Positions 27,097 to 35,798 of a stretch of DNA of 64,000 bases are shown here, piece by piece. The position numbers were made by a program, and so were the translations under genes. Numbering within the stretch: position 1 is the stretch's first letter; the number at the start of each line of letters is the position of its first letter. Location: assembly GCA_015063235.1 (NCBI GenBank), contig SUSW01000022.1:96000-159999 (forward strand), written 5' to 3'. The DNA is from Thermoplasmata archaeon (GTDB lineage: Archaea > Thermoplasmatota > Thermoplasmata > Methanomassiliicoccales > Methanomethylophilaceae). Under the pieces are notes generated by a model that saw only the letters and a program-made list of their open reading frames with translations, was not told the origin of the DNA and searched no databases.

Positions 27097-27894
27097 TCAC
27101 GATTTCTCTGTGTCCTCTCCGCCGAAGAAGGCCAACTGTGCCGCCGCATAGATCTCCTCGAGGCCAGTATCGGTCTCGGCAGACACCGAACGGATCTCAC
27201 CGAACACACCAGTGTTCTCCATCGCCTTGAACAGCTCCATGCCTACCACGGTCTCAGGCATCATATCTGAATCCAAAAGGTCGCCGTAAAGGGAATCGGG
27301 CACAGAGTACCAATCGAGCATCCTCTGTTCGTCCTCTTCCGAAAGGGTATCCGCCTTGGACAGAAGATTAAGCATCGGGAGCTGCAATCTGAACTGTGCC
27401 AGCGCACCCAGCGTCATAGCTGTGACAAACCCGTTGGGAGACTTACAGAGCGATGGATCGGACAGATAGATGAGCAAAGAATCCTCCCTTCCGAAAGCAT
27501 TGACGAGAACGTTAGAAGACTCCCTGAAAGCAAACAACTCCAGCTGGCCGGGAGTATCCACAAGCACATAATCCACATCGTATCCCTCGATTACGTCCTT
27601 CATCTTGTTGATATTCACCGCCATCAGGTCGGCCGCGACAATCTGAGCACCGTTGGGCCCCAGGTTGTATTCTTTCATGACCTCGTCCAACGAGATCCAT
27701 TCCCTGATGTCCACATCAGCTGAATAGGGAAGCGCATCCGCTCCGGGATCCATGTTTACAACGACGGTATCGACTCCGGCGTCGTCGCACCACTGCTTGA
27801 AGGCCCCTACCAATGTGCTCTTACCGCTTCCAGCGGTCCCGATGAAAAACAAGAACTTCAACTGATTCACCACGTTAGAACTATGAGCACGCAC
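27097..27894 (-). CDS. GPN-loop GTPase
   Basis: Archaeal relative of Gpn1-3/XAB1, GTPases that in eukaryotes help assemble RNA polymerase. P-loop FFIGTAGSGKSTL near residue 17, switch region VVNMDPGADALPY, the defining GPN triplet in LGPNGA, DTPGQLELF, and the NKxD-like LSKADTL. 265 aa, normal. Divergent from the DUF998 gene with a 38-bp gap, so the two promoters overlap. A GTG start nearer the P-loop (27873) is possible. Confidence 0.93.
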   Translation of the reverse strand: MRAHSSNVVNQLKFLFFIGTAGSGKSTLVGAFKQWCDDAGVDTVVVNMDPGADALPYSADVDIREWISLDEVMKEYNLGPNGAQIVAADLMAVNINKMKDVIEGYDVDYVLVDTPGQLELFAFRESSNVLVNAFGREDSLLIYLSDPSLCKSPNGFVTAMTLGALAQFRLQLPMLNLLSKADTLSEEDEQRMLDWYSVPDSLYGDLLDSDMMPETVVGMELFKAMENTGVFGEIRSVSAETDTGLEEIYAAAQLAFFGGEDTEKS

Positions 27895-27932
27895 GAGAAA
27901 TCAATATAAAAGTAATACGCAGTCTCGGTGCT

Positions 27933-28511
27933 ATGAGTCTGAGAGAGCTTAGCCCCGTCCCGTTCTCCATGGCCGGCATATTTCTAGGGACCCTGTTACC
28001 TATGGCACTGGTCGTGGCAATATTCATGGACGGATCCTGGACGTTCAATGAGAACTCCCTTTCAGATCTCGGAGTGTCCGATAATCCGACTGTGGCGAAC
28101 ATATTCAACTCCGTCTGCATGTTCGGAGGAGTCCTGATGGCGATAGTGGGTCTGGGAAAGGTCAACCTCGGCAAGGATCTGGACAGGACCAGCGGCATCT
28201 GTCTGGTCATAGGTGCGGTGTTCCTGTTCCTGGTAGGGGTGTTCCCGAAAGACCAGCTGGCAATCCATATTTGTGTAGCAATGGTGTTCTTCTCGATGAC
28301 CACAGCGGCAGTCCTAACAAGCATGGTATCGGACTATAGAAACAAGAGGAGACTGTCAGCCACGATATCGTCCATACTTCTGGTCATCTCGCTCGCAGCG
28401 ATTCCCGGTTTCTCATACAAGGGCCTGGAGGTCATCGGATTCGTCTGCATGTACATATGGTTCCTCGTCCAGGGATTCTCACTGACATTCAGTAACCATT
28501 ACGAACAGTGA
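27933..28511 (+). CDS. DUF998-family membrane protein
   Basis: Six predicted membrane segments over 192 aa. The segment GSWTFNENSLSDLGVSDNPTVANIFNS after TM1 is the DUF998 hallmark. Function of the family is unknown. Gene divergent from the GPN GTPase and followed by another small membrane protein gene. Confidence 0.8.
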   Translation: MSLRELSPVPFSMAGIFLGTLLPMALVVAIFMDGSWTFNENSLSDLGVSDNPTVANIFNSVCMFGGVLMAIVGLGKVNLGKDLDRTSGICLVIGAVFLFLVGVFPKDQLAIHICVAMVFFSMTTAAVLTSMVSDYRNKRRLSATISSILLVISLAAIPGFSYKGLEVIGFVCMYIWFLVQGFSLTFSNHYEQ

Positions 28512-28552
28512 TCTCATCCAGTCTCATCCCAGCACACACGTCCGTACAATCG

Positions 28553-28715
28553 CTTTTATAAGGGGAATTGAGATACTGTCAAACAACACGCCGGACCACC
28601 TAGGCAAGTGTCGCATGCGAGACTGTCTATCGCAATCGGCCCGATGACCCTCTGCAGGGGGTATGGGGCGATAGCGACAATTGGGGATCCGGACAATTAC
28701 AGGCCGGTAATAACA
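28553..28715 (+). promoter_or_regulatory. promoter and folded leader of a small membrane protein gene
   Basis: TATA-like TTTTATAAG at about 28553 predicts a ~130-nt leader. It contains nested pairing: TATCGC/GCGATA (28628-28633 and 28668-28673), CCC/GGG inside it, and a CCCT/AGGG tip. I matched it to no known riboswitch class. The upstream GTG-initiated extension of the ORF (from 28608) has no membrane or motif content, so I treat it as untranslated. Confidence 0.4.
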
Positions 28716-29084
28716 ATGAGCGATCAGCCCAATACAATGAAAATCGGGATGTTAGTCGCTTTCATCGGAGCTATCATCGCATTCGTTGCGATGGCCAGCA
28801 CATGGGATGGAAGCCTCGATTCAGCCCCTTATGTCGGAGTCGACATGGCAGTTGCGATGATTTTCTTCGCAGTTGCTGGATGCTTCTCCACATACAGCCC
28901 TGTTAAGGGTTCCACAGTACTCGTTCTGTCGGGACTCACAGTTGCATTCTCAGTCATAGCAGCGATTTACTCGGCGATAGAACCCATCGTCGCAGTCATA
29001 CTCGTCATTCTCGGAGTGGTTTGCATGGTTATAGCAAATCTCCCCTCCACAAGAGACTATGTTGAGAATGCCAGGATTATCTGA
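28716..29084 (+). CDS. small four-helix membrane protein, 122 aa
   Basis: Unknown function. Start chosen at the ATG at 28716 (MSDQPNTMKIG) because the first membrane helix begins ten residues later. Four hydrophobic segments: MLVAFIGAIIAFVAMA, VDMAVAMIFFAVAGCF, STVLVLSGLTVAFSVIAAIY, and IVAVILVILGVVCMVIANL. Charged residues are few. A folded leader precedes it and a T-run terminator follows. Confidence 0.65.
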   Translation: MSDQPNTMKIGMLVAFIGAIIAFVAMASTWDGSLDSAPYVGVDMAVAMIFFAVAGCFSTYSPVKGSTVLVLSGLTVAFSVIAAIYSAIEPIVAVILVILGVVCMVIANLPSTRDYVENARII

Positions 29085-29092
29085 AACCAAAA

Positions 29093-29118
29093 AAGGTCCG
29101 CGAGGACCTTACTTTTTT
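29093..29118 (+). terminator. intrinsic-type terminator
   Basis: AAGGTCC-GCGA-GGACCTT stem followed by AC and T6, 8 nt after the stop codon. Confidence 0.75.
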
Positions 29119-29171
29119 ACTTGTACTTTCTAAGACGTCATGTTTTAAATTGTACAAATTATTGAGTAACT

Positions 29172-29828
29172 ATGGATGAGAAGTTCGCTTTCGCTCTCCG
29201 CAAATTGGCGCTACTCGGCGCAATGGACGATTATATCTCGATATCCTCAAGGGAGTTGGGAGAGTCCTTAGAGATGAGTCAGCAGTCTGCATCCAAAAGG
29301 ATTCTGGAACTTATCGATTGCCAATACATAACCAGGGACCTCGGAACCAGAAAACAGCGCATAAAAATCACCCAGAAAGGTGTCGAGGAGATGAAGAAGG
29401 AATACACCGAGTACCGCCGCATCTTCGAGCGCACGGATCACATCAACATCCGTGGTGAGGTCGCATCGGGAATGGGCGAGGGAGGATACTACATCTGTCA
29501 GGAAGGATACCTCACCCAATTCAGGTCCAAATTGGGATTCGAGCCATTCCAAGGAACGTTCAACGTCCGCATCTACCCAGAGGAGATCGGTAAACTCGAC
29601 ATCATAAGGAGTACTGCAGGCATTGTCATCGAAGGATTCTCCAGCGAGGGCAGGAGTTTCGGGAACGTCATCGCTTACAAGTCAAAGATCCACAACATAG
29701 ACTGTGCCATCCTAGTTCCCGAGAGATCGCACTACGCCGACATCCTGGAGATCATAGCACCCTGCAGCATGAGGAGAACTCTAAGCCTCAGCGACGGTGA
29801 CAGGGTTGATGTTAAAGTCAGTCTCTGA
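29172..29828 (+). CDS. ribK: CTP-dependent riboflavin kinase with N-terminal winged helix (RbkR)
   Basis: Makes FMN from riboflavin using CTP. N-terminal ~80 residues are a winged-helix DNA-binding domain (SSRELGESLEMSQQSASKRILELIDCQYITRD); the rest is the archaeal DUF120 kinase barrel (GEVASGMGEGGYYICQEGYLTQFRSKLGFEPFQGTFNVRI; EIIAPCSMRRTLSLSDGDRVDV). This fused form is known as RbkR and controls riboflavin genes in several archaea, so it is likely both enzyme and regulator. No other riboflavin gene is in the window. Confidence 0.94.
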   Translation: MDEKFAFALRKLALLGAMDDYISISSRELGESLEMSQQSASKRILELIDCQYITRDLGTRKQRIKITQKGVEEMKKEYTEYRRIFERTDHINIRGEVASGMGEGGYYICQEGYLTQFRSKLGFEPFQGTFNVRIYPEEIGKLDIIRSTAGIVIEGFSSEGRSFGNVIAYKSKIHNIDCAILVPERSHYADILEIIAPCSMRRTLSLSDGDRVDVKVSL

Positions 29829-29870
29829 CCGAGACAAAATATAATCGAGAAGGGGATTGCCCCCTCCTCT

Positions 29871-30689
29871 TCAGAATTTCTCAAGATATTTCATCACGGA
29901 TTCGAAGACACATCTTCCGTCTCCTTCCTCCGTATCATAGCCTCTTGTCCAATCGGGATGAGTGAATCTCGTCATGACACGCTCAGGATGAGGCATCATC
30001 CCCATCACGTTCCCGGCAGGGTTGCAGATCCCTGCGATGTCCGACGGAGACCCGTTAGGGTTCCAGGGATAGCAGGCCTCGCCTCCATTGGGGTTTACGT
30101 ACCTGAACACAATCTGGTCGTTATCCTCCAGCTTCTGCACGAAATCGGGATCCATGCTCAGAAGCTTACCCTCCCCATGAGCGGACGGGATCATCAGGGT
30201 CCTCTTCTCGGGAATCTTCGACGTGAATATGCACTTACCCCTGTTGTCATTCCTCAGGATAGTGGGACGGCACTCGAACCTGCCCGAATCGTTGTTGTAC
30301 AGGGCGGCCTGCGGCTCGTCCGACATGGTCTGCTCCATTGCTGGCAGCAATCCCAGTTCCACAAGGATCTGGAATCCGTTGCATACTCCCAGGACGGGTT
30401 TGCCCGACTCCACGAACCTCTTGACATCGCTACCGATGCCGGCTTTGATCCTGGCTGCGAAGATGGACCCTGCACGTACGTAATCCCCTGCGGAGAATCC
30501 TCCGGGGAATGCGAGCACATCATACTCCTCTAGACTGCGCCTCATGTCTGCGGGTGCCTGACCTATCAGTTGCTTGAGATGGACCTTCTCGGCGTTGGCG
30601 CCGACCATATTGAATGCGTTGGCCATCTCATCCTCACAGTTGGTTCCCTCGATGCGTATCACGCATACCTTGACGTCCTCTGCCTTCAT
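29871..30689 (-). CDS. purQ: phosphoribosylformylglycinamidine synthase glutaminase subunit PurQ
   Basis: Glutaminase that feeds ammonia to PurL. Class I amidotransferase triad: nucleophile Cys in VLGVCNGFQIL near residue 96, with the His/Glu in MMPHPERV. FPGGFSAGDYVRAG is typical. The start is ATG 30689 (MKAEDVKVCVIRIEG), which overlaps the purL stop as ATGA; the longer track start lies within purL. Last gene of purS-purL-purQ. Confidence 0.96.
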   Translation of the reverse strand: MKAEDVKVCVIRIEGTNCEDEMANAFNMVGANAEKVHLKQLIGQAPADMRRSLEEYDVLAFPGGFSAGDYVRAGSIFAARIKAGIGSDVKRFVESGKPVLGVCNGFQILVELGLLPAMEQTMSDEPQAALYNNDSGRFECRPTILRNDNRGKCIFTSKIPEKRTLMIPSAHGEGKLLSMDPDFVQKLEDNDQIVFRYVNPNGGEACYPWNPNGSPSDIAGICNPAGNVMGMMPHPERVMTRFTHPDWTRGYDTEEGDGRCVFESVMKYLEKF

Positions 30690-33013
30690 TGTGAAGCACC
30701 TCCCATGATGTTCCATATAGGGTCGTTCCACGCCTTCCTCATCTCCGTGACAGGAACAACGGTTCCATTGTCCTTGATGACAAGAGCATCGCCCTTCGTT
30801 ATTCCGATGAGTTCGGCATCATCTCCCATGATCTCCATGAACTCAGTGACGTCCTTGCCGTCGACTTCGACGATCCAGCGGCTGTTGCTCTCGGAGTACA
30901 GCTTCCTGCTGAGCTCTCCATCCATTGCAGAAAGATCGATCTGAGCTCCGACCTGCCCTGATATGCACATTTCGGCTACCGCTACGGCGAGTCCTCCGTC
31001 GGAACAGTCGTGACAGCTCAGCACAAGCCTCTTATCCATTGCCTTGAGCAGGTTGGCCATCTTCCTTTTGAGTCCGGGTATGTCGACTCCGGGCACATCT
31101 CCCTCCACTCCTCCGTATTTACGGAACAGCAGGGACCCTCCCATCTCATCCTTCGTCTTTCCAACAATCAAGATACAGCTTCCTGCTTTCTTGAAATCGG
31201 CTGTGACCGCCTTGGTAACATCCTCGATGATACCGCATCCAAGGAGCATCGGGGTGGGCAGAATATGTTTCCCTCCCGGTGCCTCGTTATAGAGACTGAC
31301 GTTACCTGAGGGTATGGGGATGTTGAGCTCCCTGGCGATCTCTCCCAGTCCCCTGACCGCTTCCCTGAACACTCCGAGCCTCTCCGGGATCTCGGGGTTT
31401 CCGAAATTGAGACAGTCGGTGAACGCGTTGGGCATCGCACCTACTGCGACCAGATTCCTGCAGGTCTCGTCAATTGCGGCCATACCGCCTTTGTACGGAT
31501 CCGCCTCTGTGAACCAGGGATTGCATCCGATGGCTGCTGCGAGACCCCTCTTGCTTCCGGGGACCGGCAGCAGAACCGAAGCGTCTCCCGGTCCAGTCAT
31601 GTTGAGCTCTCCGACCATCGGGTGGATGGCCGTGCTGGCGCGGACCTCATGGTCGTACTGCCTGATGGCCCACTCCTTGGAGGCCACGTTGAAATCTGAG
31701 AGAAGCGTAAGGATGACCTCCTTGTCGGAAGGCAGCTTAGGGAACTTCTCGTTCTTCTTGGATGAGACGACGGGCAATGTGTAGGGCCTGTTGTAGACTG
31801 GTCCCCCGGTGAGGAACTCCAGATCCATGTCGAAGATGAGCTCTCCGTCCCAGAACAGACGGGTGCGCCTCTTGTCCGTTGTCTTTGCTACAGGTATCGC
31901 AAGGACGTCCCACATCTCGAATATCTCAAGGACCTTGTCCACGTTCTCCGGCTTGCAGGTACACATCATACGCTCCTGCGACTCCGAGACCCAGATCTCC
32001 CATGGTGCAAGTCCGGGCTCCTTCAGCGGCACCTTCTCCAGGTCCACATCTGCTCCGCAGCCGGCCTCCAGGGCCATCTCTCCGACGACGCAGCTCAATC
32101 CTCCGCCGCCCAGGTCCTTCATTCCTGTGATCAGGTGCTTGGCGTTCACCTCGAAACAGGCGTGCATAACAGGCTCTTTGGTGATAGGGTCTCCGAGTTG
32201 GACGGCTCCCCTGGAATCCTCATCCGAGGTGGCTGTCAGGTCCGCAGATGCGAAGTTGACTCCATGGATTCCGTCACGCCCCGTACGTCCTCCTATCAGT
32301 ATCATGACCTCGCCGGGGCCTCCGGCGAAATTGTTGGCCAGATCCTTCCTCTTCACTATTCCGAGACATGCCACGTTGACCAGGCAGTTTCCTGTGTAGC
32401 TCTCGTCGAAGAAGAATCCTCCTGTAATCGTGGGGATACCTACGCGGTTACCGTAGTCCCTGATACCCGAAACGACACCGTTGACGAGGTATCTGGGGTG
32501 CTTGGTTCCAGGGGGCACCTCCCCTTTGAAATCTATCGGGCCGAAACACAGGGGATCGGCCAGTCCGATGGGCTGAGCGCCCATGCACACAACGTCCCTG
32601 AGGATTCCGCCTATTCCCGTGGCGGCACCTCCGTACGGCTCGACGGCCGAGGGGTGGTTGTGGCTCTCTATCCTCAGACAGTATCCGTAATCATCATCGA
32701 AGACCATCACTCCGGCGTCTCCTCTGGAAAGGATGTCCTCCCTGTCCAGTCCGAAGACGAACTCCTTGAGTATGGGTTTGCTGCTTTTGTAGCAGCAGTG
32801 CTCGCTCCATGCCTGTCCCAGCGACTGCAGCTCCACATCCGTGGGATTCCTGCCTTCCTTCTTGAAGTAGTCGCGGACGACCTTCATCTCGTCCAGAGAC
32901 AGTCCGAGAGCCATGTCAGCGGAGACCTGCTTGAGCTGGTCGTCCGTGGCGTCCAGGATCGCGATGTCGAACAGCGGGAACGGGACATCGCGCTTGATCA
33001 TCAGATCTGCCAT
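30686..33013 (-). CDS. purL: phosphoribosylformylglycinamidine synthase large subunit PurL
   Basis: ATP-dependent synthesis of FGAM in purine biosynthesis (small-type PurL, 775 aa, works with PurQ and PurS). Seen: GQAWSEHCCYKSSKP, LRIESHNHPSAVEPYGGAATGIGGILRD, GIPTITGGFFFDESY, MKDLGGGGLSC, SCHDCSDGGLAVAVAEM. Starts 4 nt after purS and overlaps purQ by 4 nt, so the three subunits are made from one mRNA in fixed ratio. Large antisense ORFs on the plus strand (298 and 196 aa) are shadows. Confidence 0.98.
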   Translation of the reverse strand: MADLMIKRDVPFPLFDIAILDATDDQLKQVSADMALGLSLDEMKVVRDYFKKEGRNPTDVELQSLGQAWSEHCCYKSSKPILKEFVFGLDREDILSRGDAGVMVFDDDYGYCLRIESHNHPSAVEPYGGAATGIGGILRDVVCMGAQPIGLADPLCFGPIDFKGEVPPGTKHPRYLVNGVVSGIRDYGNRVGIPTITGGFFFDESYTGNCLVNVACLGIVKRKDLANNFAGGPGEVMILIGGRTGRDGIHGVNFASADLTATSDEDSRGAVQLGDPITKEPVMHACFEVNAKHLITGMKDLGGGGLSCVVGEMALEAGCGADVDLEKVPLKEPGLAPWEIWVSESQERMMCTCKPENVDKVLEIFEMWDVLAIPVAKTTDKRRTRLFWDGELIFDMDLEFLTGGPVYNRPYTLPVVSSKKNEKFPKLPSDKEVILTLLSDFNVASKEWAIRQYDHEVRASTAIHPMVGELNMTGPGDASVLLPVPGSKRGLAAAIGCNPWFTEADPYKGGMAAIDETCRNLVAVGAMPNAFTDCLNFGNPEIPERLGVFREAVRGLGEIARELNIPIPSGNVSLYNEAPGGKHILPTPMLLGCGIIEDVTKAVTADFKKAGSCILIVGKTKDEMGGSLLFRKYGGVEGDVPGVDIPGLKRKMANLLKAMDKRLVLSCHDCSDGGLAVAVAEMCISGQVGAQIDLSAMDGELSRKLYSESNSRWIVEVDGKDVTEFMEIMGDDAELIGITKGDALVIKDNGTVVPVTEMRKAWNDPIWNIMGGASQ

Positions 33014-33017
33014 TGGA

Positions 33018-33257
33018 TCATCTCACTGTGACCTTGTAGTTCTGGATCACGGGGTTTGCGAGGAGCTTCTTGCACATCTCCTCCCCTGCCTTCTTCGCCT
33101 CATCGGCAGGGAGGTCGATCTCCATCTCGAAGAGCTTGATAGCCCTGACCTCTCCGAGACCCTGAAATCCCAAAGATTCCAACGTCTTCTTCGTATTCTT
33201 TCCTTCCGGATCTGCAACGCCCTTTTTGAGCTCGATTCTGATCTCTAAAACAGCCAT
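33018..33257 (-). CDS. purS: FGAM synthase bridging subunit PurS
   Basis: Small dimeric subunit that joins PurQ to PurL. EIRIELKKGVADPEG at the N-terminus, then TLESLGFQGLGEVRAIKLFEMEID, match the family. 79 aa, normal length. First gene of the operon; TATA-like TTTATTATC about 35 bp upstream on the minus strand. About 270 bp of sequence upstream (33258-33529) has no gene that I can support. Confidence 0.95.
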   Translation of the reverse strand: MAVLEIRIELKKGVADPEGKNTKKTLESLGFQGLGEVRAIKLFEMEIDLPADEAKKAGEEMCKKLLANPVIQNYKVTVR

Positions 33258-33529
33258 GGTATCTCCCTATCGCGTGCGTGATAATAAACCTAAGCCGTGT
33301 AGAGGACGACGCTGGAAAGGTGTGCCTGTCGGTCATCATGAAACTGTTCCGCGGAGCGGCATTGGATGCTTCATTCCGTACATAACGGTGCGATAAATCT
33401 GCCAACAGGCATCGGAATAGGAACGAATATGCACCACCGCCGACAGCGATAATAAGCTAATGGTCGTTGACACACTGAAATGACATCGAGACCGAAGGTA
33501 AGGAGAGGAATCGAACCGGGTAGCGGCCC

Positions 33530-34066
33530 ATGAATTATTCCGAATTCTCCAGATGCCTCCTTCTGCATCCCGGCGTCATACGCATCGAGCTCCTGACAGA
33601 TGATCTGCTTAAAGATGTCCACAGGATCGAATATTCCAAGGAGAACGTAGGCTTTCTGCCCAACGATCCGATAGGTCTGTTGGATATCGAAAAGCATACG
33701 CTGGGTCTTATCCTGTTCTGCTCCCACGAGTTCCCCATGTTCACCGAATCCTTCATGCGGATAGTGGACAGCAAAGGGGAGGTTATCGGACGCGATGTGA
33801 TGGATTGGGAGCTTGAACAGATGGATTCCCCCGACTACGTATGGCTGACCAAGAACCTCTACTTCGACATCTCCAATCTCACCGACTACGGGATGAAATG
33901 CCTGATAGGGTCGCTGGACTTGAAGGTAGAAGGACTTCCGGAAGCTGTCCGGCCGAGAGTATTCTATCCCTGTTCCGCCACCGCCAAGTACCTCAACAAA
34001 ATGTTCGGGGCTGAAGGGAAGATTTGCGCCACCGTTCTGGTGGGTGTCGACGGGATCGAGTTCTAA
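33530..34066 (+). CDS. hypothetical soluble protein, 178 aa
   Basis: Not recognised. No signal peptide or membrane helix; mixed alpha/beta composition with acidic stretches (IGRDVMDWELEQMDSPDYVWLTKNLYF). The region upstream is poor in promoter signals, but the frame has ordinary codon use and ends 40 bp before the methyltransferase gene on the same strand. Confidence 0.6.
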   Translation: MNYSEFSRCLLLHPGVIRIELLTDDLLKDVHRIEYSKENVGFLPNDPIGLLDIEKHTLGLILFCSHEFPMFTESFMRIVDSKGEVIGRDVMDWELEQMDSPDYVWLTKNLYFDISNLTDYGMKCLIGSLDLKVEGLPEAVRPRVFYPCSATAKYLNKMFGAEGKICATVLVGVDGIEF

Positions 34067-34106
34067 AGACGATAGAGTTTTATCATAAGCTCTGCCATCC
34101 GTAGGT

Positions 34107-34763
34107 ATGCTCGGCCCAATAACCGAACAGGAAAAGGGGATGTCCCTGAGGATCGCAGGCTACACAGTCCTGCGCGAGAGTATTACAGACCTCATCCTCG
34201 ACCAGAAAAGTTCTCCGGAAACATGGCTGGACACCGGATGCGGCGCAGGAGGTTCCATCAGGCTCCCCCTGGAAAAGTTCAAAGATACGCATTTCACGCT
34301 GGCAGATCCCTCTGAGAATAACATTGCCGAGGCCAAGAGGGCCATAGGACGCGACGATATCGAATATGTCTGTTCGCCTACACATCAGCTCGGATTCGAG
34401 GATGGATCCTTCGACGTCATCACAGCCATCCTCTCCCACCACTATTATCCGAACAGGGAATCCAAGAAGGATGCTATCAAAAACTGCCTCAGGATGCTGA
34501 AGGAAGGCGGTATATACGTCATGGTGGAGCACACGATATACAATCCGGAGGACCAGGCAAGGATGGATGCCGATTGGAGGCTGTACATGGAGAACAGCGG
34601 TCTGGACGAGGAATCGATCCAGAACATGTTCGAAAGACGCAACACCTTTTACTTCCCTCTGGATGAGAAGCAGCACCTGGACATGCTGAAAGAGATCGGT
34701 TTCTCAGAGACTCTCGTATTCTGGAGATCCTGTTCCGATATCGGCATCTGTGCCAGAAAATGA
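34107..34763 (+). CDS. class I SAM-dependent methyltransferase
   Basis: Rossmann-type methyltransferase of unknown substrate. SAM-binding motif WLDTGCGAGGSIRLPL near residue 40, ADPSENN as the ribose-binding acidic loop, and FEDGSFDVITAILSHHYY as motif IV, the pattern of UbiE-like small-molecule methyltransferases. 218 aa. Same strand and close to the hypothetical gene before it. Confidence 0.85.
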   Translation: MLGPITEQEKGMSLRIAGYTVLRESITDLILDQKSSPETWLDTGCGAGGSIRLPLEKFKDTHFTLADPSENNIAEAKRAIGRDDIEYVCSPTHQLGFEDGSFDVITAILSHHYYPNRESKKDAIKNCLRMLKEGGIYVMVEHTIYNPEDQARMDADWRLYMENSGLDEESIQNMFERRNTFYFPLDEKQHLDMLKEIGFSETLVFWRSCSDIGICARK

Positions 34764-34841
34764 TCTTCTGTTGAAATTGAGCATCCAATGAAGACACTGG
34801 TTCCTTCGATCGGGATTCCGTGGATAATTGTGAGAAAATAT

Positions 34842-34861
34842 AACGGGGGAAATCCCCCGTT
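34842..34861 (-). terminator. terminator after the secreted-protein gene
   Basis: AACGGGGG-N4-CCCCCGTT perfect eight-base stem; on the minus strand it is followed by ATATTTTCTC. It lies 15 nt after the stop of the minus-strand gene. Confidence 0.65.
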
Positions 34862-34876
34862 TGAAGGTATTTGTGA

Positions 34877-35494
34877 TCAGGCGTATGCCTTGAAGCCGGA
34901 TCCGACCGCACTAAGATTCCAGACGCCGCCGCATGCAGGGATAAGGCTGCCCATGAGGCCCTTGACCTCTGACGGGCTCAGATCGGGGCACTTCATGTAT
35001 GCCCACTCGGATCCTGCTCCCCACTCGTTCTCGACCCACTTGGCCTTGTCCGCATCGGGAAAGGCCTTGTAGACTTCCTCGGATATGAATCCGGTCTTGA
35101 CTGCGAGTCCGATGGTACTGCTCTGGACGTACTGATAGCTTGTGTCGGTGATGATCTCCCACTGATCACCGTCTGCGTACCAGCAGGCGATGTTGAGGTT
35201 GCCGTCATAGGACATGGTGATGCCGTAACTGCTCTCCTCGACCGTGAGAGGGATTCCCTTCGCAGCAAAGGCTTGTGTGGCCGCTGCGGCGAATGAAGCG
35301 TTGTCCGGTAAGCAGACGAAAGATACTGTCACGTGATCGCTAACTACCCCATTAGGTTCAACGACCTCCACATATACTGTATATGTGTTAGGACCAGACA
35401 GTTCGGCTGCTTCAACCGATGGTGCTAAGGTTATTGCCCCTAACGCGAATACTGCGAGGACTGTGACAAACACATATGCGATTTTTGTGTTCAT
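34877..35494 (-). CDS. secreted protein of unknown function, 205 aa
   Basis: N-terminal signal peptide (MNTKIAYVFVTVLAVFALGAITLAP with a likely cleavage after VEAA). The mature part is acidic, with beta-rich stretches (NTYTVYVEVVEPNGVVSDHVTVSFVCL) and several tryptophans and cysteines, and no recognised domain. Strong AT-rich promoter upstream with a GTATAT-G-ATATAC palindrome. Probably an extracellular or surface protein. No transmembrane anchor is seen beyond the signal. Confidence 0.75.
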   Translation of the reverse strand: MNTKIAYVFVTVLAVFALGAITLAPSVEAAELSGPNTYTVYVEVVEPNGVVSDHVTVSFVCLPDNASFAAAATQAFAAKGIPLTVEESSYGITMSYDGNLNIACWYADGDQWEIITDTSYQYVQSSTIGLAVKTGFISEEVYKAFPDADKAKWVENEWGAGSEWAYMKCPDLSPSEVKGLMGSLIPACGGVWNLSAVGSGFKAYA

Positions 35495-35524
35495 TTTTAT
35501 CCTCGAAGCTATGAGGAACTAAGA

Positions 35525-35537
35525 GTATATGATATAC
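35525..35537. promoter_or_regulatory. palindrome in the promoter of the secreted-protein gene
   Basis: GTATAT-G-ATATAC lies next to a TTATAAG-like TATA stretch about 35 bp before the start codon on the minus strand. It may be an operator or simply a symmetric TATA region. Confidence 0.35.
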
Positions 35538-35798
35538 TTATAAGGAAAAAAATGTCTACGAGTTGAATAGTTGGAGGACATATTTTATCACGTTTTTCGA
35601 AGTGTGGACAACAATTTTCGGAACCCGTCCAACGGAGAATCTTTCTTATGTATCTTGGATTATACAGTGATAGCTTTTCCTATTCGGTTTGCACATGTTT
35701 ATGCATACGGAAAGGACAACGAATGCACAACATTTACGATTCGCCATCTTTACGCTATCACCATATATGAAAAAGCATATATCGAGTCAGGTGGACAA

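Noticed and set aside
32135-33031. 298-aa plus-strand ORF
   Set aside because: Antisense shadow of purL.
33490-33535. tRNA-like T-arm on the minus strand (GGTTCGATTCC)
   Set aside because: No matching acceptor, D or anticodon arms around it, and the T-stem does not pair fully; probably chance.
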